Assembly (NCBI RefSeq): GCF_000172635.2
Contig: NC_018632.1
Coordinates: 682,001-746,000, forward strand
DNA: 64,000 nt
Reading direction: 5' to 3'
Origin: Alteromonas macleodii ATCC 27126
GTDB taxonomy: Bacteria; Pseudomonadota; Gammaproteobacteria; Enterobacterales; Alteromonadaceae
The notes under the pieces were generated by a model that was not told the DNA's origin, searched no databases, and saw only the letters and a list, made by a program, of their open reading frames with translations. Positions 36,379-45,866 of the stretch are shown one piece after another. Each line of letters opens with the position of its first letter. Positions within the stretch are counted from its first letter, which is position 1. The translations under genes were made by a program, and so were the position numbers.

Positions 36379-36663
36379 TTGAACCATAAAAGCACAGTTA
36401 AACACGTAAACTGGATCGCCACTGCGGTTTGTATGGTCGGAATGGCCTTGGGAACGAGCGGGTGCAGTACCGTCACGACAGGCCAAACCGATCGCTGTAT
36501 TGAGCAAGCTAACAACGCAGATGTTCATGGGGTGTACACCGCCGACGAGCAGCTAAATGCTTGCTTGGAAACTTACAAACTGCGACGTGATAAAGAAAGA
36601 ACGGCAGGTGAAGCGTTTGCTGAAGACGTGCTGATCTCAGTTATTGATATTATTACCGACTAG
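36379..36663 (+). CDS. Small lipoprotein of unknown function
   Basis: The 94-residue product starts at TTG (36379), has a hydrophobic leader and a lipobox-like GTSGC with C29 as the lipidation site, then a short acidic/polar domain with two more cysteines. AAGGA lies about ten bases upstream. It is close behind the esterase gene and ends at a strong terminator, so the two likely form a short operon. I do not recognise the family. Confidence 0.6.
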   Translation: MNHKSTVKHVNWIATAVCMVGMALGTSGCSTVTTGQTDRCIEQANNADVHGVYTADEQLNACLETYKLRRDKERTAGEAFAEDVLISVIDIITD

Positions 36664-36711
36664 AGCCGCTTCGATTAAGCGAAAAAACCTTCCTACGTAC
36701 AGTTATAAAAG

Positions 36712-36750
36712 CAAAGAAGGCAGAGTAATTTACTCTGCCTTCTTTGTTTT
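36712..36750 (+). terminator. Rho-independent terminator after the small lipoprotein gene
   Basis: A long dyad (CAAAGAAGGCAGAGTAA with its complement ending at 36746) is followed by GTTTTTG. Confidence 0.8.
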
Positions 36751-36808
36751 TGCTTCTCTATTAAAAGCATTAAAGCAAGCAAAGGTTAACACGTTATAGG
36801 AAGAGCCG

Positions 36809-37762
36809 ATGCGAAATTTTTTGACTGCTGTATATGTACTTTCAATCACCGCCATAGCTAACGTTAATGCTAATCACATGCTCGATACTGTCGAAGGGCT
36901 GCAGCTTGCTAAGCAATACGATCAAAGTCGCACTGATATCAACGTAGCTGACTATTGGGTTAGTGAGAAGCTAGACGGTATTCGCGCAAGATGGAACGGT
37001 ACTGAATTACTTACCCGCAATGGGAACAAGATATTCGCGCCAACATGGTTCACCGCTAACTGGCCAGAAACCACTATTGACGGCGAACTTTGGATAGGAA
37101 GAGGGGAGTTTGAACGTACAGCTTCTATTGTGCTTTCAACGATGACAAACATCGAGCTGCATTCTGTCGCTAACGCTTCATCTAGCACAGTGTCTTCAGC
37201 AGACACTATAGCCGCAGCAAATTCTCTATCTGCAAAACGCTGGGCCAAAGTTAGATTTATGGCCTTTGACATGCCTATGATGGGTGAGCCCTTTGGTCGG
37301 CGACTCAACAGGCTTAACAGCCTAAGTAAATCTACACCTAATCCAACGTTTGCAGTTATCCCTCAATTTAAGCTTACGTCTATTGCTTCACTTGATGAAA
37401 AGCTGGAGCAAGTAACCCAGGAAGGCGGAGAAGGGTTAATGCTTCATCATGAACAAGCGCTGTACACATCCGGGCGAAGTGACATGTTGCTCAAAGTAAA
37501 ACGCTTTGAAGATGCAGAAGGGAAAGTGCTGGCATTGCTTCCGGGAAAAGGACGATTTAAGGGAATGATGGGCTCGCTTCTTGTAGAAACGCGAGAAGGC
37601 ATTCAATTTAAATTAGGAACGGGCTTTTCAGAAAATGAGCGCCAATCTCCGCCCGCTATCGGTAGCTGGGTAACCTTTAAGTACTACGGCTTAACTAAAA
37701 ATGGAAAGCCAAAGTTTGCAAGCTATCTTCGCACCAGACCTCAGACAGACTTGCCCAATTAA
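36809..37762 (+). CDS. Secreted minimal ATP-dependent DNA ligase (LigE-like)
   Basis: The 317-residue protein has a signal peptide (hydrophobic 4-21, cut near NVNA) followed by a minimal ATP-dependent ligase. Visible parts are the adenylation lysine K54 in EKLDGIRA, the TRNG motif, IDGELWIGRG, MAFDMPM, EGLMLHH, DMLLKVKRF, and a C-terminal OB domain. It lacks DNA-binding or zinc-finger additions. Ligases of this LigE type in Haemophilus, Neisseria and Vibrio are exported to the periplasm, where they may act in DNA uptake or extracellular-DNA metabolism. AGGAAGAG precedes the ATG. It stands alone, followed by a repeat-containing intergenic region. Confidence 0.85.
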   Translation: MRNFLTAVYVLSITAIANVNANHMLDTVEGLQLAKQYDQSRTDINVADYWVSEKLDGIRARWNGTELLTRNGNKIFAPTWFTANWPETTIDGELWIGRGEFERTASIVLSTMTNIELHSVANASSSTVSSADTIAAANSLSAKRWAKVRFMAFDMPMMGEPFGRRLNRLNSLSKSTPNPTFAVIPQFKLTSIASLDEKLEQVTQEGGEGLMLHHEQALYTSGRSDMLLKVKRFEDAEGKVLALLPGKGRFKGMMGSLLVETREGIQFKLGTGFSENERQSPPAIGSWVTFKYYGLTKNGKPKFASYLRTRPQTDLPN

Positions 37763-38224
37763 CAATTATTTACTGCCAGTATAGTCACAATGAACTGCCT
37801 CTCACTTACTGTTGTTATACCAATCCGCATGGATAAGTGCCCACTCAGAAGGCGCTGGCAAGCTTCATAGCCATTTTAACTCTCGCTGAGTAGGTAATTA
37901 TCTATGCGGACTGGTATTAATCGTTTACGGTTTGCTTCAATTGAAGAATCATCGTGTACAGCTAACCCCTTGTCTTTAAGTCATAAAGCCCTATAACTTT
38001 ACTACGTGTTAATTGCTAAAGTTACTTTGCTTATTTCTTTTTAATCGCTTTTGCCGTTTAAAAGTAATGGTATGAATAGCGATTATAAGTGAATTAAAAG
38101 GGCGCTAAATTTAAAAAATGAGCCCGTGAAGTTATACTGTTGATGATTTATTAAACACACCTTGCGTCAAGTGCGTACAAGACCGTTTACTCCCATTGCG
38201 CAAGCTAACTTAGAGGAAGAGACT
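37763..38224. other. Intergenic region with a MITE-like element before acnB
   Basis: The 462-bp gap between the ligase gene and acnB contains the inverted-repeat element described separately (37815-37920). The rest is AT-rich without a convincing gene. The acnB promoter is presumably in 37930-38200, but I could not single out a -35/-10 pair. AGAGGAAG just before 38225 is the acnB ribosome site. Confidence 0.4.
37815..37920. repeat. MITE-like ~106-bp inverted-repeat element
   Basis: The ends are imperfect inverted repeats of about 22 bp: TTATACCAATCCGCATGGATAA (split here: TTATACCAATCC then GCATGGATAA) and its near complement at 37898-37920, with two mismatches in the core. A second inner dyad (ACTCAG with CTGAGT) continues the foldback. 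No coding capacity. The ACC(A/T)(G/A)TCCGCAT core recurs in intergenic regions of Alteromonadales as I recall. Confidence 0.65.
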
Positions 38225-40837
38225 GTGTTACAAGACTATCGCAATCACGTTGAAGAACGTGCCGCTCAAAATATTCCACCTAAACCGCTTAACGCTGAAC
38301 AGGTAGCTGGCCTGGTTGATTTATTAAAGAACCCGCCAGCAGGCGAAGGGGAGTTTCTTTTAGAATTGCTGTCAGAACGTGTACCGCCTGGGGTTGATGA
38401 GGCAGCTTACGTTAAAGCTGGGTTTTTAAGTGCAATCGCAAAAGGTGAAGACAGTTGTGAGCTTATCTCTAAAGAGAAAGCCGTTGAACTGCTAGGAAAT
38501 ATGCACGGTGGCTACAACATTGCCACTTTAGTGGAGCTACTTGATGATAAAGCGCTTGCGCCGTTGGCAGCGAAAGAGCTGAAACATACTCTTTTAATGT
38601 TTGACGCTTATCACGATGTGGAAGAAAAGCACAAAGCGGGTAACGAGCATGCCACTGACATCATTAAATCTTGGGCTGAAGGTGAGTGGTTTACGTCGCG
38701 TAAGTTAATGGACGATAAAATCACTTACACCGTGTTTAAAGTAACAGGTGAAACTAACACTGATGATTTGTCGCCAGCCCCTGACGCATGGTCTCGCCCA
38801 GATATTCCTCTGCACGCCCTGGCAGCTTACAAGATGCCCCGCGAAGGTTTAGAGCCAGAAGAGCCAGGTGTTAAAGGCCCAATGGCGCAAATAGAAGAAG
38901 TCAAAAGTAAGGGGTATCCCGTAGCGTTTGTCGGTGATGTAGTTGGAACCGGCTCGTCACGCAAGTCGGCAACTAACTCTGTATTGTGGTTCTTTGGTGA
39001 AGACTTACCGGGTGTGCCTAATAAGCGTGGCGGCGGTGTGTGCATTGGTTCAAAAGTTGCGCCTATCTTCTTTAACACAATGGAAGACGCCGGTGCGTTG
39101 GTGTTTGAAGCCGATGTGGAAAAAATGAACATGGGTGATGTGATAGACATCTATCCGTTTGAAGGCAAAATCACCAACCATGAAACCGGTGAACTTCTTG
39201 CAGAATACAGCTATAAGTCGAAGGTGATTCTGGATGAAGTGCGCGCAGGTGGACGTATCAACCTGATTATTGGCCGTGGCCTTACCGAGAAGGCGCGTGA
39301 GACACTAGGTTTAGGCCCAACGGATTTATTCCGTACGCCTGAACAGCCAAAAGACAGCGGCGCGGGTTTCTCGCTAGCGCAGAAAATGGTGGGTAAGGCG
39401 TGCGGTGTCGACGGTATTCGCCCAGGAACCTACTGCGAACCTAAAATGACAACCGTGGGCTCGCAAGATACCACAGGGCCAATGACCCGCGATGAGCTTA
39501 AAGACCTAGCCTGTCTTGGCTTTACTGCCGATTTAACCATGCAGTCATTCTGTCACACCGCCGCTTACCCAAAGCCGGTGGATATAGAAACGCAGCACAC
39601 GCTACCTGATTTTATAATGAACCGCGGTGGCGTATCGCTGCGTCCTGGCGATGGCATTATTCACAGCTGGTTAAACCGCATGCTGTTGCCTGACACAGTA
39701 GGCACGGGTGGTGACTCGCATACTCGTTTCCCATTGGGTATTTCATTCCCTGCGGGTTCTGGCCTAGTCGCGTTCGCTGCGGCAACCGGCGTTATGCCGC
39801 TAGATATGCCCGAGTCGGTATTGGTGCGATTTAAGGGTGAAATGCAGCCGGGCATTACGCTACGCGACTTGGTACACGCCATTCCGCTGTACGCCATCAA
39901 ACAAGGGCTGTTAACGGTAGAGAAAAAAGGCAAGATCAACGCCTTCTCTGGCCGTATTTTAGAAATCGAAGGGCTAGAGAACTTAACCGTAGAACAGGCG
40001 TTCGAGCTTTCTGACGCGTCGGCGGAGCGTTCAGCAGCCGGTTGTACTATCAATCTATCTGAAGCGTCGATTGCTGAATACCTGCGTTCAAACATTACCA
40101 TGCTTCGCTGGATGATTAACGAAGGTTATGGCGACCCTCGTACGCTAGAGCGTCGAGCGCAAAAAATGGAAGAATGGTTAGCTAACCCAGAGTTGATGCG
40201 CGCCGATGCAGACGCTGAATACGCTGAGGTTATCGAAATCGATCTTAACGAAATTAAAGAGCCAATTGTGTGCTGCCCTAACGATCCTGACGATGCGAAA
40301 ACCTTATCTGACGTTGCAGGTGATAAGGTAGACGAGGTCTTCATTGGTTCATGTATGACAAACATTGGTCACTTCCGTGCAGCCGGTAAGCTACTTGAGC
40401 AGTACAACAAAACACTGCCAACCCGTTTATGGATGTCGCCACCGACTAAGATGGACAAAGCCCAGTTAATGGAAGAGGGCTATTACAATATTTATGGTCG
40501 CGTAGGCGTACGTACAGAAATGCCCGGCTGTTCACTATGTATGGGTAACCAAGCAAGGGTGGATGCGGGAACAACCGTACTTTCAACGTCTACTCGTAAC
40601 TTCCCTAACCGCTTGGGCGATGGGGCGAACGTATATTTGACCTCAGCAGAGCTTGCCGCGGTGGGTGCCATTGTTGGGCGCATTCCAACTGCTGAAGAGT
40701 ACATGGAATACGCTAGCAAAATTAATGCAATGTCGGGTGAAGTATTCCGCTACTTAAACTTCGACAAAATGCCTAGCTTTAAAAAGGCTGAGGAAGAAGC
40801 AAAAGCGCGCATTATTCCAACATTGAATGTTGCTTAA
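38225..40837 (+). CDS. acnB: Aconitate hydratase B
   Basis: This is the canonical gammaproteobacterial AcnB: LQDYRNHVEERAAQ at the start, LKNPPAGEGEFLLELL, RVPPGVDEAAYVKAGFL, ETNTDDLSPAPDAWSRPDIP, the Fe-S cysteines in SFCHTAAYP and PGCSLCMGNQ. It converts citrate to isocitrate in the TCA cycle through a [4Fe-4S] cluster and in E. coli also binds mRNAs when it loses iron. The frame runs further upstream, but the GTG at 38225 has AGAGGAAG seven bases before it and gives 870 residues with the family N-terminus. A second, longer AcnB-type protein is encoded 5 kb upstream. Confidence 0.95.
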   Translation: MLQDYRNHVEERAAQNIPPKPLNAEQVAGLVDLLKNPPAGEGEFLLELLSERVPPGVDEAAYVKAGFLSAIAKGEDSCELISKEKAVELLGNMHGGYNIATLVELLDDKALAPLAAKELKHTLLMFDAYHDVEEKHKAGNEHATDIIKSWAEGEWFTSRKLMDDKITYTVFKVTGETNTDDLSPAPDAWSRPDIPLHALAAYKMPREGLEPEEPGVKGPMAQIEEVKSKGYPVAFVGDVVGTGSSRKSATNSVLWFFGEDLPGVPNKRGGGVCIGSKVAPIFFNTMEDAGALVFEADVEKMNMGDVIDIYPFEGKITNHETGELLAEYSYKSKVILDEVRAGGRINLIIGRGLTEKARETLGLGPTDLFRTPEQPKDSGAGFSLAQKMVGKACGVDGIRPGTYCEPKMTTVGSQDTTGPMTRDELKDLACLGFTADLTMQSFCHTAAYPKPVDIETQHTLPDFIMNRGGVSLRPGDGIIHSWLNRMLLPDTVGTGGDSHTRFPLGISFPAGSGLVAFAAATGVMPLDMPESVLVRFKGEMQPGITLRDLVHAIPLYAIKQGLLTVEKKGKINAFSGRILEIEGLENLTVEQAFELSDASAERSAAGCTINLSEASIAEYLRSNITMLRWMINEGYGDPRTLERRAQKMEEWLANPELMRADADAEYAEVIEIDLNEIKEPIVCCPNDPDDAKTLSDVAGDKVDEVFIGSCMTNIGHFRAAGKLLEQYNKTLPTRLWMSPPTKMDKAQLMEEGYYNIYGRVGVRTEMPGCSLCMGNQARVDAGTTVLSTSTRNFPNRLGDGANVYLTSAELAAVGAIVGRIPTAEEYMEYASKINAMSGEVFRYLNFDKMPSFKKAEEEAKARIIPTLNVA

Positions 40838-40854
40838 AATAGTGTATAAACTAC

Positions 40855-40888
40855 AAAGCCGGTGACCGTTAAGGTGACCGGCTTTTTT
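40855..40888 (+). terminator. Rho-independent terminator after acnB
   Basis: The stem AAAGCCGGT / ACCGGCTTT (40855-40863 with 40877-40885) is followed by TTTT. It lies in front of the DUF192 gene. Confidence 0.82.
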
Positions 40889-40909
40889 TATGGCGAAAAG
40901 GAATGTCTA

Positions 40910-41359
40910 ATGGGAAAATCTTTCTTTATTGTTGCTGCACTTGTATTAACCTTAGGGTGTGCAAAAGCGCAGGTTGACCCTGTATCGTCGCTGAATTCAG
41001 TGGACTTTGAATCCATTACACTTGAGATTGGCGGCAAGCACTATGAAGTTGAGTATGCCAAAACCTTTGAACAACGCGCACAGGGCCTTATGTTTCGCAA
41101 AGCCTTGTGTGAAGACTGTGGTATGTTTTTTAAGTTTTCTAGCCCAAAGTTTGCGGGCATGTGGATGAAAAATACCTTTGTTCCTCTAGACGTAGCATTT
41201 ATCGACAGAAAAGGCGTAATAACGGATATAAAACCTCTCACTCCACATAGTTTGGAGTCGGTCGGATCATCGAAAGAGGTACTTTACGCGTTGGAAATGA
41301 ACCAAGGGTGGTTTGCCGAGAATAATATAAAAGTAGGCGACCAAATAACGATTGATTAA
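40910..41359 (+). CDS. Exported DUF192-family protein
   Basis: From the ATG at 40910 (AAGGA eight bases upstream) the protein has 149 residues, a hydrophobic leader ending in LTLGC (possible lipidation, though Thr at -3 is unusual) and a DUF192 domain. The family signatures QRAQGLMFRKAL, GMFFKF, MWMKNTFVPLDVAFID and ALEMNQGWF are present. DUF192 proteins are small beta-rich periplasmic or lipid-anchored proteins without an agreed function. A GTG at 40862 would extend the frame but overlaps the acnB terminator, so I reject it. Confidence 0.82.
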   Translation: MGKSFFIVAALVLTLGCAKAQVDPVSSLNSVDFESITLEIGGKHYEVEYAKTFEQRAQGLMFRKALCEDCGMFFKFSSPKFAGMWMKNTFVPLDVAFIDRKGVITDIKPLTPHSLESVGSSKEVLYALEMNQGWFAENNIKVGDQITID

Positions 41360-41400
41360 CCGCGCAAAAGGCGCGGTTGCTGCTAGCGAAATGCTAGTTT
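41358..41400 (+). terminator. Two adjacent hairpins between the DUF192 gene and lysC
   Basis: The first stem is AACCGCGC/GCGCGGTT (41358-41365 with 41371-41378). The second is CTAGC/GCTAG (41383-41387 with 41393-41397) followed by TTTTATT. The second looks like a weak terminator 20 bp before the lysC start. Confidence 0.55.
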
Positions 41401-41419
41401 TATTCTGGAGTTAAATATA

Positions 41420-42769
41420 GTGACAAATGCCTTATCGATAGCTAAGTTCGGTGGAACTAGCGTTGCGAATTACGAAGTAATGCAAAACTGCGCCCGAATT
41501 GTTGCCGGTAATGACAAAACGCGCATTGTGGTAGTGAGCGCTGCGGCAGGTGTAACCAATCACCTAGTAAGCTTAGCGCACACACCTATGACGCAACAGC
41601 AAATTGAAGAGACCTGTCAGGCCATTATTAATATTGAGCTTGCCATTCTTAACAAGTTGAAAGATAAAGACGCGGTTGAGCCAAAACTCAACGACTTGTT
41701 AGATGAAATGCGAAGCTTAGCGTTTCATGAAGAAATCCTTCACCGTGATGATTTAAAAGATCAGCTGCTTTCAATGGGTGAGCGGATGTCATCGCTGATG
41801 TTCTCTTCAGTGCTTGCAGAGCAGGGCGTAAAAACCATGAACTTTGACGTACGTAAGGTGTTACGTACGGACAGTGAGTTTGGAGAAGGTGCGCCGCAAA
41901 TCGAAGAAATCGAAAAGCTGTCTAAACAATTGCTGGCACCTGAAATTAAAGACGCGATAGTGGTTACTCAAGGCTTTGTTGGAGCCGATGAGGAAGGCCG
42001 TACTACAACGCTAGGTCGTGGTGGTTCAGATTTTACGGCGGCGCTACTTGCTGAAGCGCTTGATGCCGAATCGTGTGAGATTTGGACTGATGTAACAGGG
42101 GTGTACACAACTGATCCGCGCATTACGCCAGCCGCTCATCCGTTACCTGAACTCAGCTTTGAAGAAGCGGCGGAAATGGCCACTTTTGGTGCCAAGGTAC
42201 TACATCCTGCCACTATGGAGCCTGCGCTTCGCAAGGACATAAAGGTGTTTGTAGGCTCTAGTAAGGAGCCAGAAAAGGGCGGTACATGGATTGTGCGTGA
42301 TTGTGAGCACGAACCACCGTATCGCGCTATTACTCGCCGTAAAGAGCAGGTAATGGTGACAGTGAAAACACCGAAGATGATGTATGCGCAAGGCTTCCTA
42401 CAGCAGGTATTTGCCATCATCGCTAAGCACAAGCTAAGTGTTGATTTGGTTACCACGTCAGAAATCTCGGTATCTTTTACCCTTGATAACCCTGCAAACT
42501 CTGTGGCTCAGCGACTAAACAAAGAAACCATTGCCGAACTTGAAACTATCTGTGATGTGAAAGTAGAAAAAGGTTACGACCTTGTCACGGTTGTAGGTAA
42601 CAACATGCAAACCGCTGTTGGTGTTTCTAGCAAGATTTTAGCTGCGGTTTCAGATTTCAACCTGCGTATGATTTGCTTTGGCGCCAACCCGCACAACCTA
42701 TCGTTCTTGGTTAACGAGACCGACAGTGACGACGTGGTTCGCAAGCTTCACACGGCGTTATTTGAATAA
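41420..42769 (+). CDS. lysC: Aspartate kinase (lysine-sensitive type, LysC)
   Basis: Aspartokinase phosphorylates L-aspartate, the first step toward lysine, threonine and methionine. The 449-residue monofunctional protein has the kinase core with AKFGGTSVANYE, VVSAAAGVTNHL, TLGRGGSDFTAALLAEAL and DPRITPAAHPLPELSFEEAAEMA. C-terminal ACT domains follow (MVTVKTPKMMYAQGFL, VVGNNMQTAVGVSSKI). Length and motif details resemble E. coli aspartokinase III, which is inhibited by lysine. The start is GTG with TGGAG nine bases upstream. No long leader is present, so a lysine riboswitch is excluded. Confidence 0.93.
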   Translation: MTNALSIAKFGGTSVANYEVMQNCARIVAGNDKTRIVVVSAAAGVTNHLVSLAHTPMTQQQIEETCQAIINIELAILNKLKDKDAVEPKLNDLLDEMRSLAFHEEILHRDDLKDQLLSMGERMSSLMFSSVLAEQGVKTMNFDVRKVLRTDSEFGEGAPQIEEIEKLSKQLLAPEIKDAIVVTQGFVGADEEGRTTTLGRGGSDFTAALLAEALDAESCEIWTDVTGVYTTDPRITPAAHPLPELSFEEAAEMATFGAKVLHPATMEPALRKDIKVFVGSSKEPEKGGTWIVRDCEHEPPYRAITRRKEQVMVTVKTPKMMYAQGFLQQVFAIIAKHKLSVDLVTTSEISVSFTLDNPANSVAQRLNKETIAELETICDVKVEKGYDLVTVVGNNMQTAVGVSSKILAAVSDFNLRMICFGANPHNLSFLVNETDSDDVVRKLHTALFE

Positions 42770-42793
42770 GCACCTACTGTGCTGAATGACCCC

Positions 42794-42827
42794 AAAAAAC
42801 GGTCGCCTTAAAGGCGGCCGTTTTTAT
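42794..42827. terminator. Bidirectional terminator between lysC and the SOUL gene
   Basis: A 14-15 bp stem (AAAAACGGTCGCCTT with AAGGCGGCCGTTTTT, one G-T type mismatch) lies between two convergent genes with A-rich and T-rich flanks. Confidence 0.85.
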
Positions 42828-42833
42828 TTCACA

Positions 42834-43472
42834 TCAGTTTGTAGATGATTTCAAAATGTCGACCGGTACAATGATTTCGTGACGTTTATTCCACGGTAGG
42901 GTGAAAGGCGAGTCGTAGCCCATATAGCTAGGTTCACCATCAAGCTCAATATTATTGTCCCTAAGGGCTTTAAGCAGTTTATTCGTATACTGCTTCTTAT
43001 CGCTGTCCTTGTTGAAACCTGAATAACGAATAGCGGCTACCGTTCTCGCTGGTACAGTAACCAGCGATACATCTTTGTGCGTAGGCACAGGAGCGCTTTT
43101 AATGTCATATTTGCTGGGCAAGAAAAACATCATTGTTTCTGAAGATGAGACTTCGACAGGAGAGGTCATTGCAATTTCTTGAGAGCGCTTTCCAACTTCT
43201 ACGGGGGACGTCATTGACACATTGCTACTGGATGTATTCTCACCAGAGATATAATTAAAGAGTAGTTGAAATGCTCCGTTATCTTCATTCCCACTAGACA
43301 TTACGCCTAACGCTTCATTGTAATGCCTCACTTCAATATCTTCATCAAGGGTCTCGATAATGGAATAGGGAAGGGTTTCTGTATCTTTGTAATATAATGG
43401 CTCAGCCTGGATCATTGTTGACACCAATAAAGTAGTAATGAAAAGAGGCAAGCGAAAACGGGAAAATATCAT
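42834..43472 (-). CDS. Exported SOUL-family heme-binding-like protein
   Basis: The 212-residue protein has a signal peptide (cut near MIQA-E) and a SOUL domain with YSIIETLDEDIEVRHY, the repeated MTSPVEV element, MMFFLPSKYD and YMGYDSPFTLPWNKRHEI. SOUL proteins bind heme in some organisms, but heme ligation is not conserved throughout the family, and in bacteria the role is unclear. Location should be periplasmic. It lies downstream of the chemoreceptor gene, separated from it by a terminator, and converges on lysC. Confidence 0.82.
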   Translation of the reverse strand: MIFSRFRLPLFITTLLVSTMIQAEPLYYKDTETLPYSIIETLDEDIEVRHYNEALGVMSSGNEDNGAFQLLFNYISGENTSSSNVSMTSPVEVGKRSQEIAMTSPVEVSSSETMMFFLPSKYDIKSAPVPTHKDVSLVTVPARTVAAIRYSGFNKDSDKKQYTNKLLKALRDNNIELDGEPSYMGYDSPFTLPWNKRHEIIVPVDILKSSTN

Positions 43473-43595
43473 TCTTTTTTAGTGGTTTGTTACGAATAGT
43501 CCTTATACGAATTAAAGCCGATTAATGCTCAGTTAAACTGTTCTTAAGTAACTATCTATGCATTCCTAAAGTGTGCCAGATTAATTGTTAGACAC

Positions 43596-43622
43596 AAAAA
43601 AGGGGCTAAAAGCCCCTTTTTA
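43596..43622 (-). terminator. Terminator after the chemoreceptor gene
   Basis: The perfect stem AAAAAGGGGCT / AGCCCCTTTTT with an AAA loop lies just beyond the stop at 43643. It is symmetric and would work on either strand. Confidence 0.85.
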
Positions 43623-43642
43623 AAACAGGTTCGTAAAAAGCG

Positions 43643-45667
43643 TTACACTTTAAACTGTCTGATAGACTGTTGTAACTCTTCAGCAAGTCGAGCCACTTCA
43701 TGGCTAGACTCAGACGTTTGCTGTGCTCCAGCTGTCGTCTCTTCAGCGATACCCACAATAGTTTCAAGCTTTTCGCTGATCTCTTGTGATACCGTATTCT
43801 GTTCACGGGCAGACTGCTCAATTTGAGAGCTCACGTCATGGGCTTTGTGAACGGCGTCAGAGATGATATCCAATGCCTGTGTAGCCTTTTCAGTTTGTGC
43901 CACACACGCCGCAGTTTGCTCTTTACCTTGATTCATCACCGATACCGCTTTTTCAGCACCCGCTTGAAGCACTTCAATCATTGCGTTGATTTCTTGTGTC
44001 GATTCTTGAGTTCGGCTGGCGAGGGTTCTTACTTCATCAGCAACAACCGCAAAGCCTCGACCTTGTTCACCAGCACGCGCTGCCTCAATAGCAGCATTCA
44101 AGGCGAGCAGGTTGGTTTGATCTGCAACACCACGGATAACGTCTAAGATGCCACCAATGCTTGCGCTGTCTTGATGAAGCTTATTGATAACGTCTGCCGC
44201 TTCTTGAACGTCACGAGATAAGATCTCAATGGTGTTCTTATTCTCTAGTGAGATTTGGCGCACGTTCTCAGCCTCAGCATCCGCATGGCGAATTTGACTT
44301 AGTGTATCTTCAGCGTTTTGCACAACCAGTTGCGACGTAGAGTGCATTTCTGTGGTTGCTGTTGCTACTTGGCCAATTTGTGATTTCTGATCCTGAATTG
44401 AATGCGTCGTTTGCGCCGTCACTGCAGACGTTTGTTCTGAGGCGGCTGCCAGCTGTTCAGCACGAACGTTAATGGCTGTAATGAGCTCCTTCAGGTTTCC
44501 AATTAGCGTATTGCAGTTTCGGGCTAAAAGACCAAATTCGTCTTGCGCCGAATCGTCTAGACGGTGAGTAAGGTCACCCGATGAAGCCACCGTCAGAAGT
44601 TCATTTACACGATAAAGCGGACGTGTGATTGCGCGTACGGTCACGTAGCCAATAAATGCTGCTACTGCAATCGAGATAATAACAACCACAATAACGAACG
44701 TGTTGCCCGTCGCAATGGCGCCGTTAACCTGACTTTCTACATGTGACGCTTTCTTGTCTGCAAGATTGAGCAGGTTTTCTAGAGCGACAACCGCTTGCGC
44801 GATATTTGAGTCTGAAGCGTTAAGCGCTTTTTCAGCATCATTTCTGCGCTCTAGACGATCAACATGAAGCTGAACCACGCCATCGTTAGCTTTAATCGCA
44901 TTGATTGCGTTGTTAACCAAGTCGTTAATATCATCAAGAGTACCAGAATCATCGCGGCCGCCCGCAGTTTGCATCATGTCGCTTAATTGCGTGACCACTT
45001 TCTCGACAACCAAATCAACTTCGTTGCCTAGCGTCTGTGAACGAACCAGTGTCTCTGTTTTAATGTACTCGTATGAAACCGTTAGCAAAGAAAGCAGCGA
45101 CGTCTCAAGTTGGCTGCCGATTTCTGCCGCACGTCGTAGGTTAGGGTCGCGCTGAACAGCATCTAAGTCTGAGAAGTCTAGAAGGTAGGTAGATGCATCG
45201 TCTGCGTTGTCTTCAGCGTCACCCAGTCTGTCTTGAATTGTGTTGCGTATATCAAGGTACATTTGGTGATTTTTGTACATCGCTTCAACATTGGTGATAT
45301 ATGCTTCATATGACTCACGTACAGTATTTAGCGTGCTCTTTAGTTCAGGCTCGTTATTAACGGCCTGCGCCAGTTTCTTATATTCACTCTCAAAGGTGTC
45401 TTTGGCAGAGTTAAAAGACGCTCGTTTGTCTTTTAAGCCATTTAGATCTTCTTCGATGTAGCTCTCGAAGGTAAGTCGGCCCATATTGAGAAAGCTGGCT
45501 TTAAGTGCATTGCTGCCTGCTACTGTGGGTAATGCAACGTCATTTACTTCTTCCGTTGCTGAGCCTATTGAGTTGAGGTTATAAAGTGAAACAACACTAA
45601 TGACGATCAGAAGTGCGCTAATCGCTACAAATCCCCCGATTACGCGTGTGGCTACCGTTATTTTCAT
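43643..45667 (-). CDS. Methyl-accepting chemotaxis protein
   Basis: The start at the ATG at 45667 has AGGAG seven bases upstream and gives 674 residues. A first membrane helix at about 8-30 precedes a ~270-residue helical periplasmic sensor. A second membrane helix ([24 protein letters not shown]) leads to HAMP ([16 protein letters not shown]) and a long coiled-coil signalling domain. The hairpin tip is [18 protein letters not shown] and [15 protein letters not shown]. The protein should modulate CheA activity from the inner membrane. The ligand is unknown. Longer upstream translations lack a ribosome site. Confidence 0.93.
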   Translation of the reverse strand: MKITVATRVIGGFVAISALLIVISVVSLYNLNSIGSATEEVNDVALPTVAGSNALKASFLNMGRLTFESYIEEDLNGLKDKRASFNSAKDTFESEYKKLAQAVNNEPELKSTLNTVRESYEAYITNVEAMYKNHQMYLDIRNTIQDRLGDAEDNADDASTYLLDFSDLDAVQRDPNLRRAAEIGSQLETSLLSLLTVSYEYIKTETLVRSQTLGNEVDLVVEKVVTQLSDMMQTAGGRDDSGTLDDINDLVNNAINAIKANDGVVQLHVDRLERRNDAEKALNASDSNIAQAVVALENLLNLADKKASHVESQVNGAIATGNTFVIVVVIISIAVAAFIGYVTVRAITRPLYRVNELLTVASSGDLTHRLDDSAQDEFGLLARNCNTLIGNLKELITAINVRAEQLAAASEQTSAVTAQTTHSIQDQKSQIGQVATATTEMHSTSQLVVQNAEDTLSQIRHADAEAENVRQISLENKNTIEILSRDVQEAADVINKLHQDSASIGGILDVIRGVADQTNLLALNAAIEAARAGEQGRGFAVVADEVRTLASRTQESTQEINAMIEVLQAGAEKAVSVMNQGKEQTAACVAQTEKATQALDIISDAVHKAHDVSSQIEQSAREQNTVSQEISEKLETIVGIAEETTAGAQQTSESSHEVARLAEELQQSIRQFKV

Positions 45668-45866
45668 CGGAACTCCTGGATGAGTGTTTTTTATTTTTAT
45701 CCCTAACGATATTACCCGTCTCAGCAAACAAAATATAGCGATTAAAGAAGCTAGTTTGCTTAATTACTGAGTAGATAATGAGACATTATCGTTACTATCG
45801 TAAGTAAGTGTATCGGCTACAATAACTTAATGTTTATTTTATTTAGCACTTAAGTGTAGAAAGTTT

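Noticed and set aside
40862..40909. N-terminal extension of the DUF192 protein from a GTG
   Set aside because: It would start inside the acnB terminator hairpin and put polar residues before the export signal; the ATG at 40910 has a good ribosome site.
41360..41419. Lysine riboswitch before lysC
   Set aside because: The gap is only 60 bp, far shorter than an L-box riboswitch (about 170 nt or more); only two simple hairpins are present.
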